The translations under genes were made by a program, and so were the position numbers. From Prosopocoilus inquinatus (lineage: Eukaryota > Arthropoda > Insecta > Coleoptera > Lucanidae), in contig CM069880.1 in assembly GCA_036172665.1 (NCBI GenBank), positions 8,868,501 to 8,932,500 of the forward strand: a stretch of 64,000 nt of DNA, written 5' to 3'. This document shows positions 36,110 to 51,600 of the stretch, piece by piece. Every line of letters begins with the position of its first letter. Within the stretch, counting starts at the first letter, position 1. The notes under the pieces are model-generated. The model saw only the letters and a list, made by a program, of their open reading frames with translations. It had not been told where the DNA came from and did not search any database.

Positions 36110-36648
36110 AAATATAAATAATTAAAAGAAGTAATAATTAGTAGTAAGTTTTAACAAAGAATTAATTTATACCACAGTCATAACAACTGTAAAAGAAGTA
36201 TTAGTGTTAGTATTTATCTTTAAATATTATTAAATATCTAGTTCTTCCTGTCAATCAGCGTCTTATACTCTAGCTAATATCTTATCTTATTTTATTACAA
36301 TAATAATTAATTGTTAATAAACAAATATATATTTGTAATGTGTAATTTGCTATTTAAATTATTTAAAAACTCCTGAATCTTCACGTAGTAAAAATGAGCT
36401 TAGTAGTTCTAATGTCGCGTAGTTCAAATTGTCCCTCGGTTGACATTTCATGCCATGCTTCACACTGCTAAGAAACAAAACTGACTAACCTCAAAATTTT
36501 GCAACCAATAAGTAAGTAAATTTTATTAAATTCTGGAAGAAATAGTCAATTTATAATTGAAAGTGATTGTCTTTAAGTCAGTTTTACATCCCGTTATACT
36601 GAATAACCTCAAACACAAAATAGTTATTTTTCGATAATAAATAAAGAC
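36110..36648 (+). other. Spacer between the esterase-like gene and EFL1
   Basis: A candidate poly(A) signal AATAAA for the upstream gene lies at 36316-36321. The rest, up to the EFL1 start at 36649, is the presumed EFL1 promoter and leader. No other gene is seen. Confidence 0.45.
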
Positions 36649-39600
36649 ATGTCTGTGAGCAGATCCAATATAGATGTAATAAAACATTGCGTTGCTGATA
36701 CGAAGAAGATTAGAAATGTTTGCATTTTGGCACACGTCGATCATGGTAAGACAACAATAGCAGATTCACTTCTAGCGACGAATGGATTGTTAAGTAAGAG
36801 ATTTGCCGGTCAAATTCGTTATTTGGATGACCGAACAGATGAGCAGGAACGAGGTATAACTATGAAGAGTAGCGCTGTTAGTTTATATTATTCTCTGTCA
36901 AACACGGGACAGAATGATTTAGTATTAAATTTGATTGACACACCTGGACATATCGATTTCTCAACCGAAGTAGCAGCTGCTGTACGTATTTGTGATGGAG
37001 CTTTAATCGTCATAGATTTAGTTGAAGGCGTGTGCGTACAAACACGCGATGCAATCAAACAAGCTTACGAAGAACACGCAAAAATGATCTTGGTTCTCAA
37101 TAAGATAGACCGACTGATTGTGGAGCTACATAAAAGTATAGACGATATATTTCAAATTATATTACGCGTCATCGAGGATTGTAATGCTACTATAGCAGAG
37201 TTGTGCCTGTACGACATTGAAAGAGAAGAGGAGGAAGAAGAAGCGATTTTATTTTCCCCAGACAAAGGTAATGTCATTTTCGCCAGTGCTTTAGACGGAT
37301 GGGGCGTAACAACCAGACTTATATCCGAGTTGTTCATCGAAATGATCACTGGCGAAAGCGTCGAGACTTTAAACTCAAAGTTGTGGAATTTCGATTATTA
37401 CGTGGACTCATCTACGAAAACGATAAAATCCGGAGCAATCGAAAAGAAAAAAGAAAACCTGTTCATTCAGCTTTGCTTGAAAACAATTTACTACGTGTAT
37501 TTCACTTTTGTAATGCGGATGGACCGTGATAAGCTCAACGTCGTTCTAAGCAAACTAAAAATTGTGAATGCGACTCGAGAAATGAATCACAATGATCCGC
37601 GTGTTCAAGTCAAAGCAATATTACAAACTTGGAGTCCTTTAGCGGGCGTAATAATGTCGCAGTGTTACCACATCGTACCATCTCCTTGTGATATAAACGA
37701 ACGTAAACTAGAACACTTAATTGGCACTTGTTATTATGAAAATGAAGATTTAAACGAGTATGCACGTAAAATGATAAGCAATTTTAAAGATTTGAATGCG
37801 CCTGAGACAGTCGTTTACGTGTCAAAGATGTTTTCGACGCATAAAAAAAATTTGTCGCAGAATAAACCGAAGATATTTGTGCCTGCGAGAAGAATAAGAG
37901 ATATGCAGACAGCACGTCAACCCCCACCACCACCACCACCACCAGGAAATGAGCGAAATAAAAAGGACGAACCCGCAGTTAATGACAAAGACAAATCCGA
38001 TGATAATGACAAAGCCTCAGATGATACTGAGATTAAGTCGGAAAATGAAATAATAGCTTTGGCTAGAGTCTTTTGTGGTGCGCTTAAGAAAGGCCAGGAA
38101 TTATACTTCTTGGATTCATCTCACAAACCGTCCCTTGAAAATGTTCAAGAAACAAAGAAGGTAGTAATAAATGAATTATACATGTTGTTAGGCCGAGAGT
38201 TAGTTTTAGTCGATTCAGTTCCTTACGGCAACATCTGTGGAATTGGTGGCCTTGAAAACGTTATCATACGTACAGGCACTTTATCTTCGACGTTGAATTG
38301 TTTGCCACTTAAAGGCGAATCTTACATGAAGCCGATTGTCAGAAACACAATCGAGCCTGCTAATCCCAAGTACTTACCTCAACTTCGACAAGGCTTAAAG
38401 CATTTAATGCAAAGCGATTCCTGTGTGCAAGTTGTCATGCAAGAAACGGGGGAGCACGTCCTGGTGAGTGCTGGAGATGTCCACCTTGCAAAGTGTTTGG
38501 AAGATTTAACAACGAAGTTTATCAATTTTGAAGTAAATATCTCAAAGCCCATGGTGTCACTTCGTGAAACGATTATTAATCCAATTAAGAACCTGGATGG
38601 AGCAAGCAATGTGGAAATTAAAATTCCAGATTTGGGGTTTGTAGTTAAAGTTGTTTTAGTCTCGGTGCCTTCCAAAATATCCCAATTTATTGAAAACAAC
38701 TTCGATATTCTTAAATTACTTGAGGAACGCCAACAGAAAGTTGATCAAAATCAGGTTCTGGAGAGTGTTTCAATCGAGAAGACGTTCCAAAACGAGCATG
38801 TACGCAACATGATCCACAAACTCCAAGCCCAAATGAAAACCGTATTTAATAGTTGCGAGGGACTATGGTCTGAGGTTTGGGGCAATATCTGGAGTATAGG
38901 AAAAATGCGCGACTGTGTCAATCTACTCGTTAATCACACGAGTAATTACCAAGCAAATATATTTACTATTCTCGATCATGGTGATCGAAGGTCTTATTTT
39001 GACCACTGTATTGTGAATGGATTTAAGATGTGTTGCCAAGCCGGCCCTATTTGCGAAGAACCTTTATTGAACAGTGCTTTCTTTATTACCGAATATAACA
39101 TAGAAAGTACTGGTGAGAATAAATCAAACACTGCGATTAATATTCCAGTCACCATCAGGAATGGTTTTCGGGAAGCCTTTGAAAAACAACCCCAGCGACT
39201 CGTAGAGCCGATTTTTACCACCGATATTCAAGTGAATACCAATATTTTAGGTGAGTTTCCATTTTTTTTATTTTTCTGCAAATAAGTTGTTAGTGTCATT
39301 AAATAATGTATTTATTAAAGTATTCGAGTATATAAGTTAAGTCTCAAGTACAAATGTAAATTGTAACTTAATATAAATTAATATCGTTTATTTCTAAAAT
39401 AATAATTATTTTACCTGTTTATACAGTGTGGTCAAAACGGTTCCGCTTTGTAAATATTATTATTTGCACATAATTATGGCCGTGATTCTGATTCTTACAT
39501 GCTTAAAAATTACTCCTACGTGGTGGTAATTTCAATTCTGATTAGTTTTGTTGCAGGTTAACAAAATTATAGTTGAAATTATCATGTAAAAGGTAATTTT

Positions 39601-42600
39601 TAAGCGTGTGTTAGGACCGTTGTGAAAATCATGGCAAACCTTTTGATACTTATATAAGGTGCACAGATTTTAATTTCGGCAAGGCGGGGTAACCCAACCC
39701 AACCAACAAAATAACTTTGCTTTTAAACAGTATTCATTAACAAAATGCCAAAAAACTAATGTTACTTTTTGGAGAGAGAAGGGGACGACGTTTTTGTACA
39801 TAAATTAGAGCTAAGTATTAGTTGTTGAAAACATTGCAATTCAAGTAACAAATTTTGAATTTAGAAGCAAATATTACTTCACTCTAAGACCATAATATCT
39901 ATCATTTTGGCATCATTACTAAAATATCAAAAAAATATATAAGATTTTATAAATTGTTAACCCTAAGAATCCAAAATTAAATCAAGAAGGAGAAGCTCTG
40001 CTCATACATTTTACATTTAACACCGAAGAGTGTTACCTGGCGTCCAAAAGGCTCCAGATTTTTATGTGTTATCCCAAACTAGTAGTAAGATATTTTTGGG
40101 GGTATTAAAATTTGTTATAATCACATCCGGTCCATGATTGCACCGTAAATCAAATTTTGTAAGTTGTAAAGCGTGACGTATTTGCTTCGTTTAAATCCTA
40201 ATTATTATCAAGCTGCATTTTCTACTTATTATTAATTCGGCTAATGTTTAAAAAGTAAAATAGAAAATTGAGCTCGCGCACCGAGCCGTACTCGATTTGT
40301 TTCTGCGGGCCACCTAATCGCAAATGAAAAAGATTCATACGTGAATTCAAATTTAAAAATATATTTGTTTTCTGCGTTAAAAGTGAACGAATTAGTATTT
40401 TTTTTTTGCACCAAAAAGTAAGCAGGTTGGTACGCCTCTATGTGTTCGAATGGAAACAAAATGGCGGACCGAACTGGAAATTTTACCTAATAGGCTTCGC
40501 ACATCGATTGGATTGTTTGTATAATATGAATTTGCATTTACTGGCAAATACCTTTTTGATTCTAAAATCGTGTTATGAATTCATCATCACAATTTTCTTT
40601 TTCTTTATTATGTTTATTATGTCTAATACCTAGAATTACCTACGTAAATAAATTACTTTAATCTAAAAAATATGGGGGGTTCTATAATTATATACCTAAG
40701 AAGTAGGTATATTTAGACATAAAAAAATATGAAAAATATTTTGATGATGAATGATTCAACTAGCTTATGTACCTACATATAGAGTTACCCGACTTTGATT
40801 TGAACGCATTAGGAAATGCGGATTAAATCAAAGCCTCGTCATAAAACGCACGGCGTTCTAAATCACAATTGAATTACGTAACTTAGGTCTTTAATCCCAG
40901 ATGGAAGTTTTCGTTAATTCCTCGACTTTATGCCAGGGGAAAGGTGGGTTTTCAGTGGATCGCGATGTTCTCAGAGGCCTTCCTCTTCTTTTCCCGTTCG
41001 ATTGCACGCACATCATGCCATACACACGAATCCCTGGCACGCTCGCGTAAGTCGGTTGATCATGTGACATAGGTCCTTCTGAAAATCCATTTTTTTATTG
41101 GTTTTAGTTTTGTTGTCTTTGTTGTTTAGCTGCGTATACCTAGTATACTGGAATCAGTACAGCGACAAATCACTAAGTAGTGAGATTTTCCTGTTCTGAT
41201 GTTTTGCAACGCCAGCAATGACCAATCTCTGGGGGCCCTGCAAACTCGCATATCTGCAATTGGCTCGCATGTTTTAACGAGTGTTAAAGCTCTCTGAAAG
41301 TAATAAAAAAATTTAAAAAAAAAGAACGTGAATTTGCATGTTTCACGACGCGACGCGACGTTTGAGGGAAGTTCGTCGTTGTATTATAGCAGAGTAGTTA
41401 TTACTTTTGCGTTATTTATAATATCCACTGGTTTTATGACCTGAATAAATTGCATATATAAAAGCGGTACGCACTGCAATTACGCACAAATTATACCATA
41501 TAATAATACGTCTACCAAGGGCACGAAACTTAAAACCTTTTGATTTAATTTGCCGACCTCTGGGTTTTGTTTATATTTTTTTGTTGTTCGGACTAATAAC
41601 GCTCGCGATTTGTTATACATGTAGCACTATTTTATTCCCTGCTACAATTTATCATCGCAAACCTTGTTGCTTCTTTCTTTGGTTGGTTAGATAGCTCCAC
41701 ACGAGTGGATGTGTAAGCAAAGCAAGCAAATTTATGCCTTTCATATTTAAACGCCGTGAAACGTCGAAGCGACTCGTTATTAATTGAGCAATTAATTATA
41801 CTTTGAATTAAAAAAAAAAGAATACAACAGGTGAATTAGTGGAGGGAGGTTGTTATTAAATGTTTTTAGTAGTTAATTTTTAACCATGTGTAATCTTAAT
41901 GCATTCAGCTTTTGAATTGAAAAACTAAAAATCCCATGCCTTTCTGCTGTTTCATGTTTGTCATTAAAATGTACAGTTAATTTAATTAGATACACCGATG
42001 AAATAGGTACTAACTGATTAATGATTTAAACGTGAATATTTATGTGTGCAAATGCGCTTAATCTAAATTATGCACGGGGGATTTTTTCCTTTGACTTTTC
42101 ATTGCCTGTTTTGAATTAGCAAAGATAATTCGGGTACAGTTCTCCTCTTCCGTTCTTCTCCAATTATTTACAGCTACGCTTAAACACAAAGAAACAATTT
42201 ATTGGTTCATCCGTCAAGTAAATCGCGGTCGTGATCTTGGTAAAAGTATGTCCGAAAAAAAAAAGAACGTGTCCATGTAGAAGATGGCAATGAGAATGAG
42301 TCAAACATGGCGAAAGAATGCGGAGGAGAGTAGATATTTAAAGACTTTATCTCTAAAATAAATCGATGGCGGCGGCTTTTAACGACCATGTGGGCGACTT
42401 GCATTGTTCTAAGTTGACACTATTAGCAAGCAAAAATAAAGTACACACGACTTTTTCCCACAAATTACCTGCGTTTTTCGTTATACCGTTGTAAACGCAG
42501 AGGAAAAATTGTTATTTTGCCCAGGCTCAAAGTAGGTTTGCGCCGCTAATTAAAAGGATCTTTTTTTTTCTTCTTCTTTCCTTGATCTTGGGGAGTGCGT

Positions 42601-45600
42601 TCGTTATACGTACATTCTAAATTCTTCAGCAGTGCGTTCTCGCAGCAAAATAAGTGTTACGCAAAAGGATTAACACGAAACTACTGGGCAAATAAATAGA
42701 CTGCAAACATTCCTGCAAAATACATGTCATTGCAGCTAATAATAAAACCTTACTTGCCATTAATTATAGTAATAAATTCCTGCATTCCTCTCATCTGCAT
42801 GAATTGAGTTTAAAAGTCAGGTTCACATTTCATTCGATCGTTATCTTTGATTACCATCCCAAGCAACACGCCAAAGTGTGCAGTTTAGTTTAAAGCCAAT
42901 ACCTCACTGTCAATGTTTTGATCAAAATTATATCAAATTTTGTTGCAAATCGTTTTTTGATTGCATTGAAAACCTCGAGCAGTCTCTGTACAGCTGTTTT
43001 TGGTTTGCAGTGGGAATTTCGAGCTACGTCTCTGCCCGAAGCAGGGCTGAAATAGCTGTACAGAGGCTGCTCGAGGTTTTCACTACAACCAAAAAACGAT
43101 TTGCAACAATTTTTTTTTAAACTTTCATTATGCTTTGACAGCAAGCATGGCCGCCTTGCAAGGGATAGCTTATTATGTAGCAAATCCGCTTCAATTTGTT
43201 ATCCTACTCCAATGTCAAGTCAAAAAGCGATCGTAGGTGTCGCTATTTTATCTATTCACCAAAATTATATCGAACAGATAAAATAGCGACATCTTACTAT
43301 CGCTTTTTGACCTGACATTGCAGTAGGGTAGACAAATTGAAAAATTGTTTTTGTTTGCAGCGGGAATGTCGAGCTACGTCTCTGCTGAAGAAGCCCCAAG
43401 CAGGGCTGAAACAGCTGTCCAGAGGCTGCTCGAGGTTCTCGCTGCAATCAAAAACGATTTGCACAAAATTTTTCCAAAATTATATCCTTTATTACATGTT
43501 AAATTTATAAATAGCTTAAACAGCGACATCATACAATCGCTTTTTGAGTCGTCTTGGTTTGCAATGAAACTCTCGTGCTACGTTTCTGTTGATGAAGCCC
43601 CAAATAGGGCTGAAACAGCTGTACAGAAACTGCTCGAGGGATTCACTGTAGCCAAAAACGATTTGCAACAAAATTTGTTAAATTTGTACTTTGTTCAACT
43701 ATTAAGTTATGTTTGGATCTTGGACATTTTCAATTTTTACTTGGAATAAATTTCATTAAAATCGCACTGAATTCATTTATTTATTTTTTTCAAATTCATA
43801 GTTACTTACCGAAGATCGATCTGTTGTTAACTCTGTAGTATGTTGGTCGTCCGAATTAAGACTTGCAGAGCAAGGGTCGCGATATCTCGAGGGGCAGGCA
43901 CACAAGGGTTGCGTCCAATTTAATCGCACGTATACGGCGTTGCACACCTGGAAAATACCCCGAAATTTGATGGGATCTTATGATGTTTTGTGATCGTGAT
44001 TTACTTGTTGTATGGCACATTCTGGTAGTAAGTAGATGTGCTGATTGTGGGGGTAATAGTGATACTTGGTCGGCTTCACCAAAGCAGCCCCGGCACCGGC
44101 AGGCAAAGGAAGCAAATTCTGAAAGCAAAAAATTGTTTACTTCCTGTTTTTGTGTCAACTCGAGAGTAAATTGCCATGCATCGGTTTTATCTTCAGTTAA
44201 TAATTTATTCTTAAGGATGTTTTACATTGAACATGCACGTCACATACAAGAAACATCTGTATCAAATAACTGCACTTTGTTAGTTAACAATTAATGTTTG
44301 ATTTTAATTTAAAAACATATTTCCGATGTGTTAAAATTCGTTTAATATTGATTAACCAATCCAGTTATTCGATACAGATGATGATGACAAAAAAATATTA
44401 GCAAAAAATGTTATAAAACGGACACAAATAGATCTGTTTCTGTATGCAATGCGATGGTACCATGATTTGAAAATCCTAAAACTAGATGTTCTTTTTTCTG
44501 GTGCCATTATATATGAATATGTAAAACAGGCTTTACGTCTGGAATGCACGCTTTTATAAGTCAAAGAACCTGTATACTGTTAATAACAACTGTTAATAAT
44601 AATTCGTGCATTATTTCCAAGCGTCAATTAATATTTAATAAATGACCACAGACAAATGCAATGATAGAAGAGTGCTAAGCATTCACCTAAAAACGAAAGT
44701 CGTGTATACACTTGAGCAAATTAAATTTTTCGTTGGGTACTTCGCGTATTTACACCATTTAAGTTCAGCTCCAGCGATTTACATTTAGGAATAATTAAAA
44801 TTGAATCAATCTGTATTGGTATGTTAATGTTATGGCGTCGTAACTGTAGGTGCAGGAAATGCTTTGATATCGAAACACATGTTATTAGGTAAATTTTTCC
44901 GTAGGGTGCGGTGCTTTGCTTCATGAAATGTATGGCAAATCCGTTCCCATATTACAAGCTTCATCATTTGCAAAGAATATTAATATGGTGTGCCACGTTG
45001 TGACCCCATGGGAGGCAACAAACATTTGGTGCATGCGTGTGTACGTACCAAATACTTTGCAATGAATCATGTCGAAGCGTGCTTACAAATGCAAAAAAGG
45101 ACGAGCTCCTTATATGTCCGTTATACAAAACGTGATGATCGTTTACTTGACCTTTTGCTACTTTAAAACCACCTGACTGACGTTTCCATTGCTTTAGAAA
45201 TTCGGGCTCCAAATTATTCTTCCATTTGGCAGACGTTAACTATTATAAGTAATAACATTCTTAACATCTTTGATTACAACGACAAAATATTAAATGCGTT
45301 GGTTGAGTAGTTCACAGAGGATCTATGTAAGGTGTGAGGTATTTATAGGCCAAACTGTTATTGGTTTGCCAACTGTGGTTTGGTAGACTCAACCGCGAAA
45401 TTGATTTTTCTAATAACGCGTTGTTTCAGTTTCTCGTGATAAAAAGTTGAAGCCAAAATCACGGTCGTTAAGACCAAGTTTTTAGAGTTGACATGTCGTG
45501 TTTCACAAAGAAATGACACAGATGTTTACGTCTGTGACATGTTGCATATAAGCTGTGTTTCACGCCCTACTTATTTAGATTATAAAAAAAAAATAATAAT

Positions 45601-48600
45601 AATAAATTCGTTCTTTTTTTGTAACTTGAATTTGGTATGTACGTTTCAAATCATTCGATCATTGCGATGGTATGGTAATTTTGATTGGCTGTTTGAAGAC
45701 CGATTGTGATGGATGTTACGGTGGTATTAAATTGTAACACCCTTCGTTTTGTTACTGTTGTTAAAAGTGCATGACAGGATCGCATCGCTAACACATCTTG
45801 CTTGCAATTATCGTTCCGATCTGTTCGGATGTATGAAAGACAGATCGTGATCTTCATGGCCTTGCATTTACGTGCACTCGCTTTGCCTTATCCTAGGTCA
45901 AGAACATGTGAACTATACGCCGGCTCCGATTTCGATTTAAGAGTTATCACTGTCTATAAATCAGGAGAACACGCTGTATAGATTAACCAGATTAATTCTT
46001 AGAAAACATTGTCTTGGTCTTTTGCGTCAAAGAAAAAAAGCTCACATCCATGTAATTATTTATTGTAGGAAATGAATTTATTATGCCCCGATGTTGGAAG
46101 AAAATGAAAAAAAAAAAAGAAGAAATTGCAGGAAACAAAACGATCGCAAGATGAAATATAATCCGTTCGGCTGAAAATTAAAAGATTTTGCCTTGTGCAT
46201 CCAGCCTGATTTGCATACACTTAATGAGTATCAGATAGCAAAAACCTGGCTAGTTAATCGGCAGAACCGTCAGCTATATGTTGGAGATTATTTGAATAAT
46301 CGTATAAAAGTAAATATGTGTGGTAATTACTTATATAATTATAAAGCATCGTGGTTTCTTTTTGTAAATAGATTTACCTTTCCTTTTTCGTATCATATCC
46401 ATCATGATATCCGTCCACATCCAGCGAATATTTCATTAATATTGAAATTTAATTAAACCTTGTGCTTATACCGACAAGGATTTTCATAATTAAATATTTT
46501 TCCTGGAATTTAATCTTCTGCACGTTTCATTAGTTTCAAAAAATAAAAAAAAAAACACGCTGCGTAAATATGGAAAAAAATCACAACTGCATATTTATCT
46601 TAATTATCGCAGGCATTGTGTATACATAATTCTGTATACAGATCCCGCCACATTAAGTAGGCACACCCGAGTGCTCACTTATGCTGGGTTTATGCAGAAA
46701 ATTATGAATGACAATGAAATAAGAGACAAAACAACCCTAATCAGAACAAGAATAACAGGAGAAATATTTTAATAGAATCGCAACGCATGTAACATCGCAC
46801 ATTTTAGCCCATAACACTGATCTCCCCACTTGATTACATTTGCCGATTTAAATTCTGTGCCTACTTAGAGTGGTTTCATCTGTATTTTGTTATTAACAGA
46901 TGATTTATGATGTACATAAGTATGTACCTATGTACATATGTAAATTGCCATCACAATAGTAGTTATACACAATAGTTTGTGCGAATGAGGTAATTATTGG
47001 TTGTGAAATAGAAATTGCAAGTGCGTGTTTCGCGTTGGAACTAAAACCAATAAAGAAGGAAGAAAGAATGTGCGAACAGTTAGGAATTGCTAAATGTGAA
47101 CATAAAATTATTAAACATAAATATGTGCGCGTATACAGTTATAAAGAGATAAAGTAGGTGAACCTCGTTTTCAATAATCTGATTTATTAGACTCGAATTA
47201 AATGTACAGTCTCGGAATACTTCACATGAATGAAAGCTCTTGATTAATGTAAACGTAGTTGACTATCTCTTAGCACAGTGGCGCTTCAAACGGTATGTAT
47301 AATACCCACATAATCATTCTTATTCATGCATATGGTGTGACCCATACCCATACGTCAATTAGTGATTTTCTCTTAACACTCGAAATTAATTGTCATCCAT
47401 TAATCACATTCTGTTAAATCTGTTTTACCCATACGTCATTTTTTTGTTACTTTTTGTTTGTTTTTTGTTTTTTTTTTTTTTTTTAATTTGAAAAGGAGTT
47501 GCAGATGGCCTCGTTACACGTTACACATATTTATGCATAAACCTCTGCGCATGATAATTTATGCGCTTTATCTTATTGTTTTACAACTGATAATAAAAGC
47601 AGTTTAATGCATTGCTTGCGCCATTAAATTTGCGTCGTATGTATGCTAGTAGGTTACAAAAAGGTAATCAGACAAAAATTTGATATTGCGGTAATTAGAA
47701 TTTCTTTGCCGTTGCAGCGACAGTCATTCCTTCTGCCTGCTGCGAGATTAACGCGTTTCTTGCAGCTTGGTTTCGATCCTCCTTTTGTACCAGTGGAAAA
47801 CGATTGCTTGCGCGTTTTTCCCCCCCTTTGCTTTTTCAAGCGAGCAATGCAATTTTCTGTTTTACGTCTCTCTTTTTATCCAGTTAATTACTCTTGTTTT
47901 CTTTAATTAAATTCACATTGAATAAACGAAACCAAAACTCTTTGAAAAAAAAAAAGCCTGTGCATAAATTAAATAGCGTCGCATAAGGATAACGAGAGTG
48001 TATAAAGCAAATGAAAGAGAAATTACCGTTTTTTTTTTTTGCATAAACAACAATTAAAACTTGCTACGTACCGAGCTATATGAAACAGGAAATGAAGTTT
48101 ATTCGTTGTATTTAGAGTCATGAACTTACAACTTGATTTTAATTTAAGGTTAATGTACACACGTTTGAGTAAAAAAAAAAAAAAACACGAAGCATTACAG
48201 TCACCAGAGGCGGCTTTAATAGTTGCGATGCCCCGGGCGAGGCCCTTTGGATAAAAAGAGCTTAAATAATTTACAAAAAATAAAGTAGGTGAAATTATTT
48301 TTGGAACACACCAGTGACGTTGCGTTTTCAAATGCAAACCCTGTATACTATGCGAACCACAATTACAAAAATGATGTTTGCGAATGAAAGCTTCGCTATA
48401 CTTGGTCATTACAATTAAAAAAGAATAAGAGAGATGTGCAGAGCCCCGGGTGGTTGCTTTGCTCGCCCGCCTCTAGAGCCGCCGCTGACGGTCACGTAGA
48501 ATTTCCTTGAAGACCCTATTATGCAAAGGATATCTCCTTTTGCGTTGGTTGCTTGATTGTATTCTTGCGTATCGACGATAAAATAAATTTTCGTAAAAAT

Positions 48601-51600
48601 CGTACGCCAACTGTAAGCTTATTTTTGTTGTTCTTGTCTCAGCCCAGTTCATGTTCGTTCTTTTTTCTTCTTCTTCTTCTTCTTCTTCTTTTTGTATTGC
48701 TAGATAGAATCATTTTGGTTTATTTAAAGAAAGAACATAACTGGAAATTAAACTTCAATAATGTTAAGCCATTGGGTCTTGTTTTATTTTATTTCGCCAT
48801 TACAATAGTGCAAGTGAGTTGCAGATAAATCTTGTTTGCAACTGGCACTGTACAAAGAGAAAACACATAAATATAAGTGCTTGCCGTGTAAAACGATAGG
48901 CTCCTTTTGTTAAATTGTTCTTTTTTTCTTTCCTTTTTAATGAAAACCGAGGTGAAACTACATGCACACCTTCCGAGCAATAAAATCGCAAATGAAACTG
49001 GCCATTTCAGCGGTAAAATCTGAAGCAATTAAGATTTTACTATTTATGAGTTTTACACGCCGTGGGAAAGCATTACAGGCCGTGGATTTTATTACTGTTA
49101 TGATAAATGACAATTAAGCATCTCTTAGTAACTGCTGTTCTTAGCAAATGCCTATCACCCCAAGGAAATATTGAAATGGTCGCGTTAATTTACATACATA
49201 CATGCATACATAGTACATTCGAATGCACGCAGTTTACTATACCTACTGCAGCAGTATACAGATAAAACCACTCCAAGTAGGCACAGAATCGGCATACACC
49301 GGCAAATGTAATGAAGTGGGGATGCGGTGGATACGCAGCAATCCCTTGTAAATATGCTAACATGTGGGATGTTACTTGCGCTGCGATCCTACCTCTTGTT
49401 ATTCTTGTATTCTCTTTAGGGGTAGTCTGTCTTTTATTTTATTTCCACGTATCAGATATCGATACGCACTGAAATATCGGATATCCATAATCGACACGTA
49501 TAATGTAAAAGATCAAAGAACAAGTTTAACCTCCGAATACGCTGAATGAATAAAGTCTTTTTATAAAATAAATATATTTTTTGATTTAAACTTCCGTCCA
49601 ATATTTCGACACGTATCGATTATATCGACACAACTATCGATCCGATACGTATCGAAATATTGTAATACTCGGTATGTATCGATATTCGTTATAGAAATCG
49701 TATTGAAATTTGATATACAATATATAATCAATCAATTGATAACTGGAGCTTTTAATTTGAGGAAATCCGTTTTTTCTCCGACGATAGAAATAAATTACAT
49801 CACGCCGGTTTCCGTCATTTAATAAAGCATACCAGAAGAAGGAAAGTAACGTCACTTTTTTTCTTATTAAACATTGCAAAATGTGATTGCTTTTGTAACA
49901 ACAATCTTCCAGATTCTTGATCTGCTTAGCGCCTCCTACATCCTGCAATTTATATTATATACCTTCTCGCGGATTATCTTTTCCATTTATTTCACATCGC
50001 CGACGGAAAAGGACGTTATTAAAAAAAAAAAAACCTTTGTCAGCTAATTTCGTTTTAAAATCTTAACACCAACAAATGGTGACAATACAGCACAAGATAT
50101 TAACCTACTTCTCAAGTTAACGAGTATTAAAAAGCTGCTGCCTGACCTCGATTAACTTAATTATTTTTTGGAGAATTACGAGCAAAGATTTCCCTGCTTG
50201 ATTAGGACTTCAAAACGCTTTTTCTCATTCAGGAAAGTGACAAAAACCAAAACATTATTAAATTTAAATATGTATTGTGAGATTCCTGTTTAACACATTA
50301 CCCGGTTATTTATTACGTACTAATTCGACAGGCGTGAAGTGGGAAGTTTTTTTTTTTTAACGATCTGCTTTGTTAATAAGAAATCACGTCGAAGCTGCCT
50401 AGAATCTATAAAGAAGATAAACTTAAAAAAAAATTACTTACCGCCATAAACTGAAATAATCAGATAGCTTTTCTCGCTTGATCTAACGCTGCCGTCTCTT
50501 GCACATTATCCTTTATGTTAGTTTCGCTTTTATCGAATGAACAACTTTCATGTGTATGTGTGTGTGTGTCTCAGTGGCGTAGCTAGGAGTCAAGCCGCCG
50601 GGTTGCAAAATTTTACTAGTCCCTTTTAACATTATGAGTAAACTCACATTAAAAAAAAAAACTAACTTAAAAAGAGTCATCATTCTCATCGCGTGATGAA
50701 AGTGTTTTTGATAAAAATTACATATAAGGTCGATAATTACTATTATAATTATAAGAAAAATTAGTTATGGAAAAGTATGGTTGGTAGCGAAGATTTAATT
50801 TCATTGTTTGAAATGACAAGCGTCTGTGAAGTCCTGTGAAGCTTTGCAACCCATATTGCTACGCCACTGGGTATGTACAGTAAAACCGGAGTCTTTTCTT
50901 TTCTTTGCTCGTTAAGTGTTAAATTCTCAAATTCTGCGGCGAAAATGAATTTATTCCGGACACCTAACCACTTGCGGCTTTGTTTAATTAAATTTTCTTT
51001 TATTTCTTGTTCATTTAAATTAAAAAACAAATTCCCGGTTAATTGAAAACAGTTAAAAACCTTCAGAATTGATTATTTGTGTACGGAATATAATCTTATG
51101 TAAACTTTGGAATCCGTGAAATTGACTTTTATTTATTTCAATTTCAACCTTCCAAATACCTTCGTTTCGAAATTAAATTCGAAATAACGAACGCAAGTAT
51201 TCTTGTAAGTATGCGTTTATAAGTGCATTTGCCTATGTTAATGTGAACTTGTGCGCATAATAAATACTTCAATAGACGACGGAAGAGTCGAACGGGAATG
51301 TGAAATTATTTACATCCTTTGGTAAACAGCTTCATATAATTCGTTTTTTTTTTGTTTGTACTTCCACATCGATTCATTAAAGAACTGAACTTGTTCGTAA
51401 AAAAGCCACCACGAAGTCAATTTTTAAATACTGTAATGACTGTTAATCGAAAGTTATTGCAGATAAAAATCTGGAGTTAATTCTGACACTTTTTTTTAGT
51501 GTTCCTTCGCGCTAAACCCTTTTGTGGAGTTAAAAAAAATGGAGTTAGGATGTTTACCATGTAAAAGTAGTAAACAGTAGAGCTTATCATTAATTGAGTA

